Translations under genes and position numbers: made by a program
From: Zobellella denitrificans
GTDB lineage: Bacteria > Pseudomonadota > Gammaproteobacteria > Enterobacterales > Aeromonadaceae
Direction: 5' to 3'
Assembly (NCBI RefSeq): GCF_002237365.1
Contig: NZ_NMUO01000021.1
Coordinates: forward strand, 1-45,167
DNA length: 45,167 bases
Shown here: one piece after another, positions 33,621 to 44,315 of the stretch
How positions within the stretch are numbered: the first letter of the stretch is position 1
Layout of the letters: each line of letters starts with the position of its first letter
Notes under the pieces: model-generated
The model's database searches: none
What the model saw: the letters and a program-made list of their open reading frames with translations, nothing else
What the model was told of the DNA's origin: nothing

Positions 33621-35735
33621 ATGACCACCACCATTCTCCGCCTGTGTGGCCAGCATACCGAACTGCAGCTGCGCCACAGACCGACCGCAGAGCTGCTCTA
33701 CTGGGGCAGGAAACTCGCCCATTTCGACCAGGCCGCCGCCGATACCCTGGTCCGCGCCGTACCCAACAGCCGGCTGGACGTGGACGTGCCCCTGGGGCTG
33801 AATCCGGAAGCCGGTCGCGGGGTGTTCAGCGCCCCGGGCGTCGAGGGCCACCGCCAGGGCATGGACTGGTCGCCGGTGTTTGAGCCGGTGTCGGTGTCCC
33901 ACCAGGGACAGCAAGCCCGGCTGATCTACGAAGACGCCATCGCCGGCCTGCGTCTGGAGATGGAAATCGGTCTGGATCCCGACAGCGAAGTGCTGGCCCT
34001 GCGCCATACCCTCACCAACCTCAAGGCCGGCGACTATGAGCTGGCCCGGCTGGCCCTGACCCTGCAGTTGCCCGAGCGGGTGAGCGAGTTGCAGGCCTTC
34101 CACGGCCGCTGGTGCAAGGAGTTCCAGAGCCACCGGGTGCCCCTGGTCCACGGCGGCTACCTGCAGGAAAATCGCCGCGGCCGCACCTCCCACGAATACT
34201 TTCCCGGCTTTATGCTCGGCACCCCGGGCTTCGGCGAACAGCAGGGCGAGGTGTGGGGCTTCCACCTGGCCTGGAGCGGCAACCACCGGCTGCGCGCCGA
34301 CGTGAAGAGCGACGGCCGCCGCTTCGTGCAAGCCGAGGCCCTGTACGCCCCGGGCGAGATCCGCCTGGCCGAGGGCGAGTCCTGCTCCACCCCCTGGCTC
34401 TACGCCAGCTACAGCGATGCCGGCCTGACCACCATGAGCCGCCGCTTCCACCGCTTCGTGCGCGCCCATATCCTCAACTGGCCGGTGGCCAAGCTCCGGC
34501 CGGTGCATCTCAACACCTGGGAAGGTATCTACTTCGATCACTCGCCGGCCTACATCATGGAGATGGCTAGCCGGGCGGCGGAAATGGGCGTGGAGCGCTT
34601 CATCATCGACGACGGCTGGTTCAGGGGCCGGGATCACGACCGCGCCGCCCTGGGCGACTGGTACCTGGACGAGCGCAAGTACTCCGAGGGCCTGGAGCCG
34701 GTGATCGCCCACGTCAAGGCGCTGGGCATGGAGTTCGGCATCTGGTTCGAGCCGGAGATGGTCAACCCCGATTCGGATCTGTACCGTGCCCACCCGGACT
34801 GGTTGCTGGCCCTGCCCGGCTACCACCAGCCCGCAGGCCGCTTCCAGTACGTGCTGGATCTACAGAACCCCGAGGTGTTTGGCTACCTGCTGGCGCGTTT
34901 CGACGAACTGCTCGGCCGCTACCACATCGACTACGTCAAGTGGGACATGAATCGGGAGCTGGTGCAACCCGGCCACGAGGGCCGTCCGGCACAGCACGGT
35001 CAGACCCTGGCGGTGTACCGGCTGCTGGACGAGCTGGCGCGGCGCCATCCGCGGGTGGAATTCGAATCCTGCGCCTCCGGCGGCGGCCGGATCGACTACG
35101 AGATCCTCAAGCGCGCCCACCGTTTCTGGCCCTCGGACAACAACGACGCTCTGGATCGCCAGCAGATCCAGCGCGGCATGAGCTACTTCTTCCCGCCCGA
35201 GGTAATGGGCACCCATATCGGCACCCACCACAGCCACAGCACCCGACGCGAGCTGAGCATCGCCTTTCGTGGCCTCACCGCCCTGTTCGGCCACATGGGG
35301 GTGGAGCTGGATCCGGTGAAGGAAAGCGAGGCCGAGCGCCAGGGCTTCGCCCGCTATATCGCCCTGCACAAGCAGCTGCGCCCACTGCTGCACGGCGGCG
35401 AGGTGGTGCGCCTCGACAGCCCGGATCCGGCCCAGTTGATCCACGGCGTGGTCAGCCCGGACCGGAGCGAGGCAGTGTTCTACGTCGGCCAACTGACCCT
35501 GCCCCGCTACGCCCTGTCCGGCGCCCTACGCCTACCCGGCCTGGCCGCCGACAAGCGCTACCGCGTCGAGCTGCTGGAGCGCCCCGCCTGCTTCGACTAC
35601 GGGGTGATGAAGAAGCTGCCACTCTGGGTGGACGGCGGCTGCGTGGCCGGCGGCGACTGGCTGGCCGAGGCTGGCCTGGCCATGCCGGTGCTGGATCCGC
35701 AAAGCGCCATGGTGATCAAGCTCACCGCCCTCTGA
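33621..35735 (+). CDS. GH36 alpha-galactosidase (RafA-like)
   Basis: GH36 alpha-galactosidases remove terminal alpha-1,6-galactose from melibiose, raffinose and stachyose with retention of configuration. The 704-residue protein has the catalytic nucleophile D442 in YVKWDMNRE and the acid/base D506 in FWPSDNNDALDR; the substrate-site SCASGGGRIDYEIL precedes the latter. The N-terminal beta-sandwich domain (about residues 1-310) and the TIM barrel are both complete. I chose ATG 33621 with AGGGAG upstream; the longer frame would read through operator O2. No signal peptide is seen, so it acts in the cytoplasm on imported sugars. It is the first gene of the Agp-like operon. Confidence 0.94.
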   Translation: MTTTILRLCGQHTELQLRHRPTAELLYWGRKLAHFDQAAADTLVRAVPNSRLDVDVPLGLNPEAGRGVFSAPGVEGHRQGMDWSPVFEPVSVSHQGQQARLIYEDAIAGLRLEMEIGLDPDSEVLALRHTLTNLKAGDYELARLALTLQLPERVSELQAFHGRWCKEFQSHRVPLVHGGYLQENRRGRTSHEYFPGFMLGTPGFGEQQGEVWGFHLAWSGNHRLRADVKSDGRRFVQAEALYAPGEIRLAEGESCSTPWLYASYSDAGLTTMSRRFHRFVRAHILNWPVAKLRPVHLNTWEGIYFDHSPAYIMEMASRAAEMGVERFIIDDGWFRGRDHDRAALGDWYLDERKYSEGLEPVIAHVKALGMEFGIWFEPEMVNPDSDLYRAHPDWLLALPGYHQPAGRFQYVLDLQNPEVFGYLLARFDELLGRYHIDYVKWDMNRELVQPGHEGRPAQHGQTLAVYRLLDELARRHPRVEFESCASGGGRIDYEILKRAHRFWPSDNNDALDRQQIQRGMSYFFPPEVMGTHIGTHHSHSTRRELSIAFRGLTALFGHMGVELDPVKESEAERQGFARYIALHKQLRPLLHGGEVVRLDSPDPAQLIHGVVSPDRSEAVFYVGQLTLPRYALSGALRLPGLAADKRYRVELLERPACFDYGVMKKLPLWVDGGCVAGGDWLAEAGLAMPVLDPQSAMVIKLTAL

Positions 35736-35739
35736 TCCC

Positions 35740-35764
35740 GGCGTCCCGCCCAAGGCGGGACGCC
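35740..35764 (+). terminator. Hairpin between GH36 and binding-protein genes
   Basis: GGCGTCCCGCC and GGCGGGACGCC form an 11-bp stem with a CAA loop, starting five bases after the GH36 stop and followed by only two T. It lies inside the apparent operon and may be a partial terminator or an mRNA-end stabiliser. Confidence 0.55.
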
Positions 35765-35795
35765 TTGACTCTGCATGGAAAGAAGGACCCAAAGG

Positions 35796-37856
35796 ATGAA
35801 AACACCGCATTATCGTACTTCGCTGTTGTCCGCCTGCGTGGCGAGCCTGCTGGGACTGGCGCCGGCCGCGCTGCTGGCTGAGCCGGTCGGCGAGATCTCC
35901 CCCCTGCCCGCAGCCCAGCCCCTGCCCGGCCAGGGCTACCCCATGGAGCTTACCCAGGCGGATCTGTTCCGCTTCCAGGCCCTGCCCGCCTACAGCGAGC
36001 CGACCTGGGTCACCGAGCTGGTCGAGCAGGGCAAGCTGCCGCCGGTGGCCGAGCGCCTGCCCAGAGAGCCGCTGGTATTCCTGGAAAGCGGCATGCCCGA
36101 CGGCGTTGGCATCTACGGCGGCGTGTTCCGCATGGTCACCGGCGGCCGCCCCGAAGGATGGAACTATGCCGCGGGCAAGAATTCCGGCTGGGGCGGCACC
36201 GAATACACAGTGGCCGAATGCCTCACCCGCACCGGCCCCCTCACCTCCATCCGCAAGGAAGAGCAGACCCCGCTGCCCAACCTGGCCAGGAGCTGGGAGT
36301 GGTCCGAAGACGGCAAGCAGTTGACCATGCACCTGATCGAAGGCGCCAAGTGGTCCGACGGCCAGCCCTTCGGCGCCGACGACGTGCTCTTCCTGTGGGA
36401 AGACAACATCATGGATCCCCGGGTCGGCGCCTGGGCTAGCCCCGGCACCTACGGCGAAGGCACTACCCTGGAGAAAATCGACGACAGCACCCTGCGCTGG
36501 ACCTTCCAGGACGCCTTCCCCACCCAGTACCTGTACAGCATGGCCTTCTTCCGCATGTGCCCGGGTCCGGCCCATGTGCTGAAGCCCCTGCACCCCAGAT
36601 ACAACGACCAGGCCACCTACGCCAGCTACGCCAACGCCCTCTCCCCTTCCACCCTGCCGGTGGTGACCATGGGCGCCTGGGTGCCGGTGTCCTACACTCC
36701 GGACCAGATGATGGTGCTGCGCCGCAACCCCTACTACTGGAAGGTGGACGAACAGGGCCAGCAACTGCCCTACATGGACGAACTGCGTTTCAAGCTGTCC
36801 ACCTGGACCGACCGGGAGGTGCAGACCGTGGCCGGTAACGCCGACTACGCCAACATGGAAAACCCCAGCAACTACCTGGAATCCATCCGCCAGAGCCGCC
36901 AGCCCGACGCCAAGGCCCGGCTCGACTTCAGCCCCCGCATCCTGGGATGGTCGCTGTTCCTCAACCTGTCCGAGGATCTGGGGGTAAGCGACGACCGGGA
37001 GCGGGCTATTCGCCAGCTGAACCGCGAGCTCGGCTTCCGCCAGGCCGTCAGCCACGCCATCGACCGGGACGCCCTGGCCCAGTCCATGGTGCGCGGCCCC
37101 TTCGGCCGGCCCTATGCCGGCGGCCTCTACCCGGAAGGAGTGGTGGACGAGGACTCAGTGGCCTTCTACGGCTATAACCCGGCCCTGGCCAAGGAGCTAC
37201 TGGCTGCCCTCGGCCTCGAGGACACCGATAACAACGGCATCCTCAACTTCACCTCGGGCCCGGCCCAGGGACGGGATCTGGAGATCACCATGGTCACCCC
37301 CGACGGTACGGGTGAGAAGGCCATGGCCGAAGGCCTGGTCAGCATGTTCCGGGAGGTGGGCATCAAGCTGATACCACTGCCGCTGCAGGGTGCCCAGGTG
37401 GATGCCGCCCTCGGCAACGGCAGCTTCGACTTCTTCATCCGCCGCAACGACAGCGAATACATCCAACCGATCCAGCTGGCCGAGGCCCTGGCGCCGGTGC
37501 ACAGCAAGACCCCCTACTGGCACAAGGGCACCGACGACAAACCCCAGCAACTGCTGCCCTTCGAGCGGGAGCTGGTGAATCTTATCAACCAGTTCACCAA
37601 CGAGCCGGATCTGGGCAAACAGCTGGAGATCCTCAACCAGTACAACCGGGTGTTCACCGAAAACCTCTACCACGTCGGCCTGGTGTCCATGCCCGGGGCA
37701 CTGATCCTGAGCAAGCGGCTTAAGAACGTGCCGCCCGGCACCCCCATCCTCAGCTTCCAGTGGGCCGAGGACGCCATCATGCGCGAGCGTGTCTGGGTTG
37801 CGCCCCAGGACAGGCTGGAGGAACTGATGCCCGGCAAGCTGCCGTTTGTGAACTGA
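35796..37856 (+). CDS. ABC transporter substrate-binding protein, family 5 (AgpA-like)
   Basis: This periplasmic protein likely binds alpha-galactosides. It belongs to the family-5 (dipeptide/oligosaccharide) binding proteins, and its size of 686 residues matches the AgpA protein of Sinorhizobium meliloti, which serves melibiose and raffinose uptake, more than the roughly 530 of peptide-binding members. The signal peptide spans about residues 1-28 (ending LLAEP). The family core is visible in LARSWEWSEDGKQLTMHLIEGAKWSDGQPFGADDV. I chose ATG 35796 (MKTPHYRTSLL); the frame opens 21 bases earlier. Galactoside specificity is inferred from the flanking GH36, MelR and MelA genes. Confidence 0.87.
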   Translation: MKTPHYRTSLLSACVASLLGLAPAALLAEPVGEISPLPAAQPLPGQGYPMELTQADLFRFQALPAYSEPTWVTELVEQGKLPPVAERLPREPLVFLESGMPDGVGIYGGVFRMVTGGRPEGWNYAAGKNSGWGGTEYTVAECLTRTGPLTSIRKEEQTPLPNLARSWEWSEDGKQLTMHLIEGAKWSDGQPFGADDVLFLWEDNIMDPRVGAWASPGTYGEGTTLEKIDDSTLRWTFQDAFPTQYLYSMAFFRMCPGPAHVLKPLHPRYNDQATYASYANALSPSTLPVVTMGAWVPVSYTPDQMMVLRRNPYYWKVDEQGQQLPYMDELRFKLSTWTDREVQTVAGNADYANMENPSNYLESIRQSRQPDAKARLDFSPRILGWSLFLNLSEDLGVSDDRERAIRQLNRELGFRQAVSHAIDRDALAQSMVRGPFGRPYAGGLYPEGVVDEDSVAFYGYNPALAKELLAALGLEDTDNNGILNFTSGPAQGRDLEITMVTPDGTGEKAMAEGLVSMFREVGIKLIPLPLQGAQVDAALGNGSFDFFIRRNDSEYIQPIQLAEALAPVHSKTPYWHKGTDDKPQQLLPFERELVNLINQFTNEPDLGKQLEILNQYNRVFTENLYHVGLVSMPGALILSKRLKNVPPGTPILSFQWAEDAIMRERVWVAPQDRLEELMPGKLPFVN

Positions 37857-37885
37857 GTCGGGATACCGGCAACACTATCCACTGC

Positions 37886-37910
37886 TCCGGGCCCTGCTCT
37901 CAGGCCCGGA
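37886..37910 (+). promoter_or_regulatory. Stem-loop between binding-protein and permease genes
   Basis: TCCGGGCC and GGCCCGGA form an 8-bp stem around nine bases in the 105-base gap that follows the binding-protein gene. There is no T-tract. The position parallels the hairpin at 29396-29416 in the other sugar operon. Confidence 0.5.
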
Positions 37911-37961
37911 CAGGCGTGCCAACCTCTGCCTCCAACCACCTAGCAACCGAGGGATCTTGCT

Positions 37962-38960
37962 ATGTTACGCTTTATCTTCAAGCGCCTGCTCGCCGCCGTG
38001 CCCCTGCTGCTGGCGCTGAGCGTGGTCGCCTTCTTCCTGATCCAGCTGCCGCCCGGCGACTACGCCGATCGGCTCAAGAGCCAAGCCATCAGCATGTCGG
38101 GCATGAGCGAGCGGGAGGCTCAGGAGCTGGCCGACCGCTTCCGCGAAGAACAGGGTATGAACCGGCCGCTGCCAGTACAGTACCTGACCTGGATCGGCAA
38201 TATCGTCACCAAGGGCGACTTCGGCCACTCCTACGTCTACAACAAGCCAATCGCCGAGCTGATCAACGATCGCCTGCCGATGACCCTGCTGATCGCCCTG
38301 ATGTGCCATCTGGGCGCCACCCTGCTCGGCACCCTGCTCGGCATTTTCGTGGCCACCCGTCCCTACGGCTGGGTGGATAACCTGGTGACGGTGTTCGCCT
38401 TTATCGGCATGACCACGCCGCGTTTCGTGCTGGCGTTGCTGATGCTCTACCTGTTGGTGTTCCACCTGGGCTCGGTGCACGTGGCCGCCCTCTTCTCCCC
38501 CGAATACGTGATGGCCCCCTGGAGCCTGGCCAAGTTCGGCAACCTGCTGCAACACATCTGGCCGGTGCTGCTGGTGGCCATCTTCGGCGGCATGGCCCAC
38601 CACCTGCGGGTGATGCGTTCCAACATGCTGGACGTGATGCAGGCCCAGTACGTGGAAACCGCCCGCGCCAAGGGGTTGTCGTCGCGCCGGGTGCTGTTCA
38701 AGCATGTGGTGCCCAACGCCCTGCACCCCCTGGTGATGTTCCAGGGCGTGGCCCTACCCTACATGATCGCCGGCGAGCTGGAGATCGCCATCGTCTTCGC
38801 CCTGCCCACCGTGGGCCCGCTGATCGTGAGCGGCATGCAGGATCAGGACGTGTTCGTGGTGGCCTCCTTCATGCTGCTGCTGGCCGCCACCCTGGTGATC
38901 GGCAACATCATCGCCGACATCCTGCTGGCCCTGCTCGACCCGCGCGTGCGGCTGTCCTGA
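37962..38960 (+). CDS. ABC transporter permease, DppB/AgpB type
   Basis: This is one of two inner-membrane channel proteins of the Agp-like importer. The 332-residue protein has the DppB-type start MLRFIFKRLLAAVPLLLALSVVAFFLIQLPPGD, about six membrane segments, and the cytoplasmic loop ETARAKGLSSRRVLFKHVVPNAL, which contacts the ATPase. It is followed after 19 bases by the DppC-type partner. Confidence 0.93.
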   Translation: MLRFIFKRLLAAVPLLLALSVVAFFLIQLPPGDYADRLKSQAISMSGMSEREAQELADRFREEQGMNRPLPVQYLTWIGNIVTKGDFGHSYVYNKPIAELINDRLPMTLLIALMCHLGATLLGTLLGIFVATRPYGWVDNLVTVFAFIGMTTPRFVLALLMLYLLVFHLGSVHVAALFSPEYVMAPWSLAKFGNLLQHIWPVLLVAIFGGMAHHLRVMRSNMLDVMQAQYVETARAKGLSSRRVLFKHVVPNALHPLVMFQGVALPYMIAGELEIAIVFALPTVGPLIVSGMQDQDVFVVASFMLLLAATLVIGNIIADILLALLDPRVRLS

Positions 38961-38979
38961 CGCCCAAGGAGCCTTAATC

Positions 38980-40116
38980 ATGGAAACCCCTATGCAGACC
39001 TCGAACCTCATCACCCAGGATCCGCGCCGGCGCCCCGCCAGCCGCGACGAACGCTACCTGGCCCTGGTCTGGCGCCGCTTCAAACGCAACCGGCTGGCGC
39101 TGGTCTCCCTCGGCTTTATCGCCCTGCTGCTGGTGCTGGCGCTGTTCGCCCCCTTCTTCTCGCCCCAGGATCCGGCGGCACGCAACAGCAACGATATCTA
39201 CCTGCCGCCCCAGGGCATCCACTTCTTCGGTGACGACGGCTTCTCCCTGCGACCCTTCGTGCACCCCTTCGAGATCAGCTTCGATCCCGAGACCTTCGAG
39301 GCCAGCTACGTCAAGGACAGCAGCCAGAAAATCTATCTGCGCTTCTTCGCTGAGGGTTGGGACTACCGGCTGTTCGGCCTAAACTTCAGCACCCATCTGG
39401 TGGCGGCCGAGCCCGGTTACGCGGTGTATTTCCTCGGCACCGATGGCCTCGGCCGGGATAACTTCAGCCGCATCCTGCACGGCATGGGCGTGACCCTGCT
39501 GATGGCCGGCCTGATCACCAGCATCTGCGTGGTGGTCGGCTGCCTGGTGGGCATCGCCTCCGGCTACTTCGGCGGCCGCTTCGACCTCTGGACCCAGCGG
39601 CTAGTGGAGCTGATGCTGGCCTTTCCCGAGCTGCCGCTGTACCTGGCGGTGATCGCCATACTGCCGAAGACGGTGTCGCCCCAGACCACCTTCGTGCTGT
39701 TCGTGCTGCTGCTGGGCAGCCTGAAGTGGGCCCAGCTGGCGCGGGAAGTGCGCGGCAAGGCGCTGGTGCTCAGGGAAATGGACTACGTGAAGTCGGCCAT
39801 CGCCGTGGGTGCCAGCGACGGCCGTATCATAGTGCACCATATCCTGCCCAACGTGCTGTCCCACGTCATCGTGGTAGCCACCGCCATGATCCCGACCTTT
39901 ATCCTCACCGAGAGCTTTTTGAGCTTCCTCGGGGTCGGTATCCAGCCGCCGATGATAAGCCTGGGCCTGCTGCTCAACGCCGCCCGCGACTACCAGGTGC
40001 TGGGCTCCTATCCCTGGCTGCTGAGCCCGGTGCTGTTCATCCTGGTGGCGGTGCTGGCCTTCAACGCCGCCGGCGACGGCCTGCGCGACGCCGTCGATCC
40101 CTATTCCAACCGTTAA
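38980..40116 (+). CDS. ABC transporter permease, DppC/AgpC type
   Basis: This is the second channel protein of the Agp-like importer. At 378 residues it is longer than most DppC proteins (about 300) because of a periplasmic insertion of roughly 80 residues after the first membrane segment (about residues 65-140), a trait shared by oligosaccharide-type members. The C-terminal part has HYFLGTDGLGRDNFSR-like VYFLGTDGLGRDNFSR and the ATPase-contact loop KSAIAVGASDGRIIVHHILPN. AAGGA precedes the ATG by 9 bases. Confidence 0.92.
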   Translation: METPMQTSNLITQDPRRRPASRDERYLALVWRRFKRNRLALVSLGFIALLLVLALFAPFFSPQDPAARNSNDIYLPPQGIHFFGDDGFSLRPFVHPFEISFDPETFEASYVKDSSQKIYLRFFAEGWDYRLFGLNFSTHLVAAEPGYAVYFLGTDGLGRDNFSRILHGMGVTLLMAGLITSICVVVGCLVGIASGYFGGRFDLWTQRLVELMLAFPELPLYLAVIAILPKTVSPQTTFVLFVLLLGSLKWAQLAREVRGKALVLREMDYVKSAIAVGASDGRIIVHHILPNVLSHVIVVATAMIPTFILTESFLSFLGVGIQPPMISLGLLLNAARDYQVLGSYPWLLSPVLFILVAVLAFNAAGDGLRDAVDPYSNR

Positions 40117-40128
40117 CAGGTGATTGCC

Positions 40129-41748
<1,620 letters not shown>

Positions 41749-41752
41749 CGCC

Positions 41753-42625
41753 ATGGTGCAGCATCCCGAGCCCGCGGCGATGGAGGAAGAGGCGCTCAGC
41801 ATCGAGTTCCGCCGTCCGGGCAAAATGCCCGGCCACCACTGGCACCGCCAGGTGGAAGTGAACATTCCCCTGGACGGGCCGGTGCACTACCTCATCGGCG
41901 AGCGGCGTATCACCCTGCCCGCCGGCCACGTGGGCCTGTTCTGGGGCCTGATCCCGCACCGGCTGGTGGACCAGGGCGGCTGCGAACGCATGGCCATCCT
42001 CAATATCCCGCTGCCGCTGTTCCTGGGCTTTGCCCTGGACGAGGCCCTGCAGTCCCGGCTGCTGCAGGGCCAGGTAATCGTTTCGGACCGGGCCCATCTG
42101 TTCGGGGAAGGCGACATCCGCCGCTGGCAGCAGGATGCCGGCCACCGCCAGCCCCACTTCGCCGCCCTGCTGCAGGAGGAGATCGCCCTCATGTGCCGGC
42201 GGGTGGTCCTCACCGGCTGGCACAGCCTGCAGCCGGAGCAGGGCGCCGTCCCCCTTCCCACCCTGAGCCCGGAGCGGGCCAACAAGCTGCACCAGATGAT
42301 CGCCTTTATGTCGTGCCATTACCGGGAAGGGCTCAAGGTCGCCCAGGTGGCCCAGGCGGCCCGGCTGCATCCCAACTACGCCATGCAGCTGTTCCGGCAG
42401 GTGATGGGGGCCAGCATCAAGCAGTACCTGCTGACCCTGCAGATCAACCACGCCCGGGTGCTGCTGGCGGAAAGCCGCCGCCCGGTGCAGGACATCGCCC
42501 TGAGCTGCGGCTTTTCCGGCCAGAGCCGGTTCTACGATGCCTTCGGCCGCCTGACCGGACTGACCCCGCGGCAATACCGGCGGCAAAGCCGGGCCGAGGA
42601 GCAGAAAACGGGGATTGGGGATTAA
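41753..42625 (+). CDS. melR: MelR, AraC-family melibiose regulator
   Basis: MelR activates melibiose genes in E. coli when the sugar is bound. This 290-residue protein aligns with E. coli MelR (302) from near the N-terminus: IEFRRPGKMPGHHWHRQVEVNIP matches the cupin sensor part, and RRWQQDAG and MCRRVVLTGW follow. The C-terminal AraC domain has two helix-turn-helix units (about 190-280), with HPNYAMQLFRQVMG in the first and GFSGQSRFYDAFGRLTGLTPRQYR in the second. It is the last gene of the GH36-Agp operon, so it may raise its own level. It meets melA tail to tail. Confidence 0.93.
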   Translation: MVQHPEPAAMEEEALSIEFRRPGKMPGHHWHRQVEVNIPLDGPVHYLIGERRITLPAGHVGLFWGLIPHRLVDQGGCERMAILNIPLPLFLGFALDEALQSRLLQGQVIVSDRAHLFGEGDIRRWQQDAGHRQPHFAALLQEEIALMCRRVVLTGWHSLQPEQGAVPLPTLSPERANKLHQMIAFMSCHYREGLKVAQVAQAARLHPNYAMQLFRQVMGASIKQYLLTLQINHARVLLAESRRPVQDIALSCGFSGQSRFYDAFGRLTGLTPRQYRRQSRAEEQKTGIGD

Positions 42626-42631
42626 AGATCA

Positions 42632-42659
42632 GGGACAGCGGTGCCGGCCTGCCGTCCCC
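42632..42659. terminator. Weak hairpin between melR and melA
   Basis: GGGAC and GTCCC form the outer stem, with GCC/GGC pairing inside, in the 54-base gap between the convergent genes; CTTGTT follows on the plus strand. It could serve both directions but is imperfect. Confidence 0.35.
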
Positions 42660-42679
42660 TTGTTCAGGTGCTCAGGCCA

Positions 42680-44005
42680 TCAGCCCAGCCGGGCCCACTC
42701 GGGCAGCCAGTCGCCGTGGGCCCGTCGCAGATCGTCCACCAGACCGTGGATCTGCTCCAGATCCAGCTCGGCGGCGGTGTGGGGGTCCAGGTAGGCGGCG
42801 TGGTAGAGGTATTGGGGATCCTGGTGTACCACCGCTTCCACCGTCAGCATCTGCACGTTGACGTTGGTCTGGATCAGCGCCGCCAGCTGGGGCTGGATAC
42901 GGCCAAAGCGCTGGGGCTGGACGCCGTTGCCGTCTACCAGGCAGGCCACCTCCACGCAGCAGTCCGCCGGCAGGTTCTCGATGGCGCCGCGGTTGAGCAC
43001 GTTGCCGTAGATCACCACCGGCTCGTGGGTGACCAGGGCGTTGACGATGCCGGCGGCGTACTCGTGGCTTTCCTTGAGCGCCATGGCCTCGCCGGACTCG
43101 ATCCGCTTGAGTTCCTCCGCCCAGTCGGCGATCTGGCGCTCGCAGCGGCGGGGGTACTCGTCCAGGGGCACATTGAAGCGCTCGAGCAAATCCGGCCGAT
43201 CCCGCTTGATAAACCAGGGGCTGTACTCGGCGAAGTGCTCGCTCGACTCGGTAACGAAATAGCCGAAACGCTTGAGGATCTCGTAGCGCACTCTGTTGTC
43301 GTCCGGCACCAGCCCCTGCTCGGCCAGAGCGCGCAGCCGGGGATAGAGATCGATCAGGGCGCCGTCCGGCAGACGCTGCTGGAAGCTGTGGTAGAAAGCC
43401 ATGTGGTTGATGCCGGCGCAGCGGTACACCAGGTCCGCCGGCGGCACCCCGAGATCGGTGGCCAGCTGCTCGGCGGTGCCCTGCACCGAGTGGCACAGGC
43501 CCACGTAGCGGATGTCCGGCGCCAGCCGCTGCATGGCCAGGCTGAGGATGCCCATGGGATTGACGTAGTTCATCAGCAGCGCCCGGGGGCACAGCTCGCG
43601 CATGTCCTCGGCCAGGGACAGCAGCACCGGAATGGTGCGCAGGCCGCGCATGATGCCGGCCACCCCCAGGGTGTCGCCTATGGTCTGCTGCAGGCCGTAG
43701 CGGCGCGGCACCTCGAAGTCGGTGAGGGTGCAGGGCCGGTAGCCGCCCACCTGGAACAGGGTGAACACCGCCGTGGCCCCGGCCAGGGCCTGGCGACGGT
43801 CGGCATAGGCCTGCACCCGGGCCGGCGCCCCGAGGGCGGACACCAGTTGGCGCACCACCCGCTCCGACTCGGCCAGGCGGCGGGCGTCGATGTCGTAGAG
43901 GGCGATCTCGATGTGCTTGAGGGCCGGCTTGTGCAGCAGATCACGCACTATGTTGCGCATGAATACGGTGCTGCCGGCGCCGATGATGGTGACGCGAATG
44001 GACAT
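42680..44005 (-). CDS. melA: GH4 alpha-galactosidase MelA
   Basis: MelA hydrolyses melibiose to galactose and glucose by the GH4 mechanism, which needs NAD+ and manganese and passes through an oxidised 3-keto sugar. The 441-residue protein (451 in E. coli) has the NAD site IIGAGS near residues 7-12, NYVNPM at 146-151, the metal-binding C171-H172 in CHSVQGT, and the AGINHM segment near 197. I chose ATG 44005 (MSIRVTIIGAGS); the frame extends to 44086 without family support. It faces melR tail to tail and is divergent from the aldo-keto reductase gene. It gives the locus a second, unrelated alpha-galactosidase besides GH36. Confidence 0.95.
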   Translation of the reverse strand: MSIRVTIIGAGSTVFMRNIVRDLLHKPALKHIEIALYDIDARRLAESERVVRQLVSALGAPARVQAYADRRQALAGATAVFTLFQVGGYRPCTLTDFEVPRRYGLQQTIGDTLGVAGIMRGLRTIPVLLSLAEDMRELCPRALLMNYVNPMGILSLAMQRLAPDIRYVGLCHSVQGTAEQLATDLGVPPADLVYRCAGINHMAFYHSFQQRLPDGALIDLYPRLRALAEQGLVPDDNRVRYEILKRFGYFVTESSEHFAEYSPWFIKRDRPDLLERFNVPLDEYPRRCERQIADWAEELKRIESGEAMALKESHEYAAGIVNALVTHEPVVIYGNVLNRGAIENLPADCCVEVACLVDGNGVQPQRFGRIQPQLAALIQTNVNVQMLTVEAVVHQDPQYLYHAAYLDPHTAAELDLEQIHGLVDDLRRAHGDWLPEWARLG

Positions 44006-44150
44006 CTCAGTCTCCTTGTTCGTGGTTGGGAGACCGATGGTGCCCCATTCCTCCCCGGCCGGCACTCGCCAAAACCGGCCTTCCATTCCCGAAAGCTAAG
44101 ATCGGGCCGCCTTTTGCGCCGGCACGGATGCAATGGCGGGCAAGAGCTGG

Positions 44151-44164
44151 TGTAATCGATTACA
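44151..44164. promoter_or_regulatory. LacI-family operator between melA and gpr
   Basis: TGTAATCGATTACA is a perfect 14-base palindrome of the TGNAANCGNTTNCA form and shares its right half, CGATTACA, with O2 of the GH36 operon. It lies in the 310-base divergent region, 146 bases from melA and 152 from gpr. Confidence 0.7.
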
Positions 44165-44178
44165 AGTATTCATAGGAT

Positions 44179-44279
44179 GACAAAGGGAGCGACTCCGCCG
44201 ACCGTCAGATGCCAGGGATGGCATGTGCGAGCGTACAGGGATGTATTTACAGCGTGTCGGGGGAGTTGTCCCTTTGGCC
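44179..44279 (-). repeat. Repeat element copy R3 (101 bp, inverted ends)
   Basis: Read on the minus strand it begins GGCCAAAGGG-ACAA-CTCCCCCGAC and ends GTCGGCGGAG-TCGCT-CCCTTTGTC, and it aligns end to end with R2. The two hairpins are at 44234-44245 (TACA-GGGA-TGTA) and 44209-44224 (ATGCCA-GGGA-TGGCAT). It occupies most of the space between the operator and the gpr ribosome site. Confidence 0.8.
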
Positions 44280-44315
44280 GATCTACGTATTTGGCCAACA
44301 ACAATAAGGAGCATT

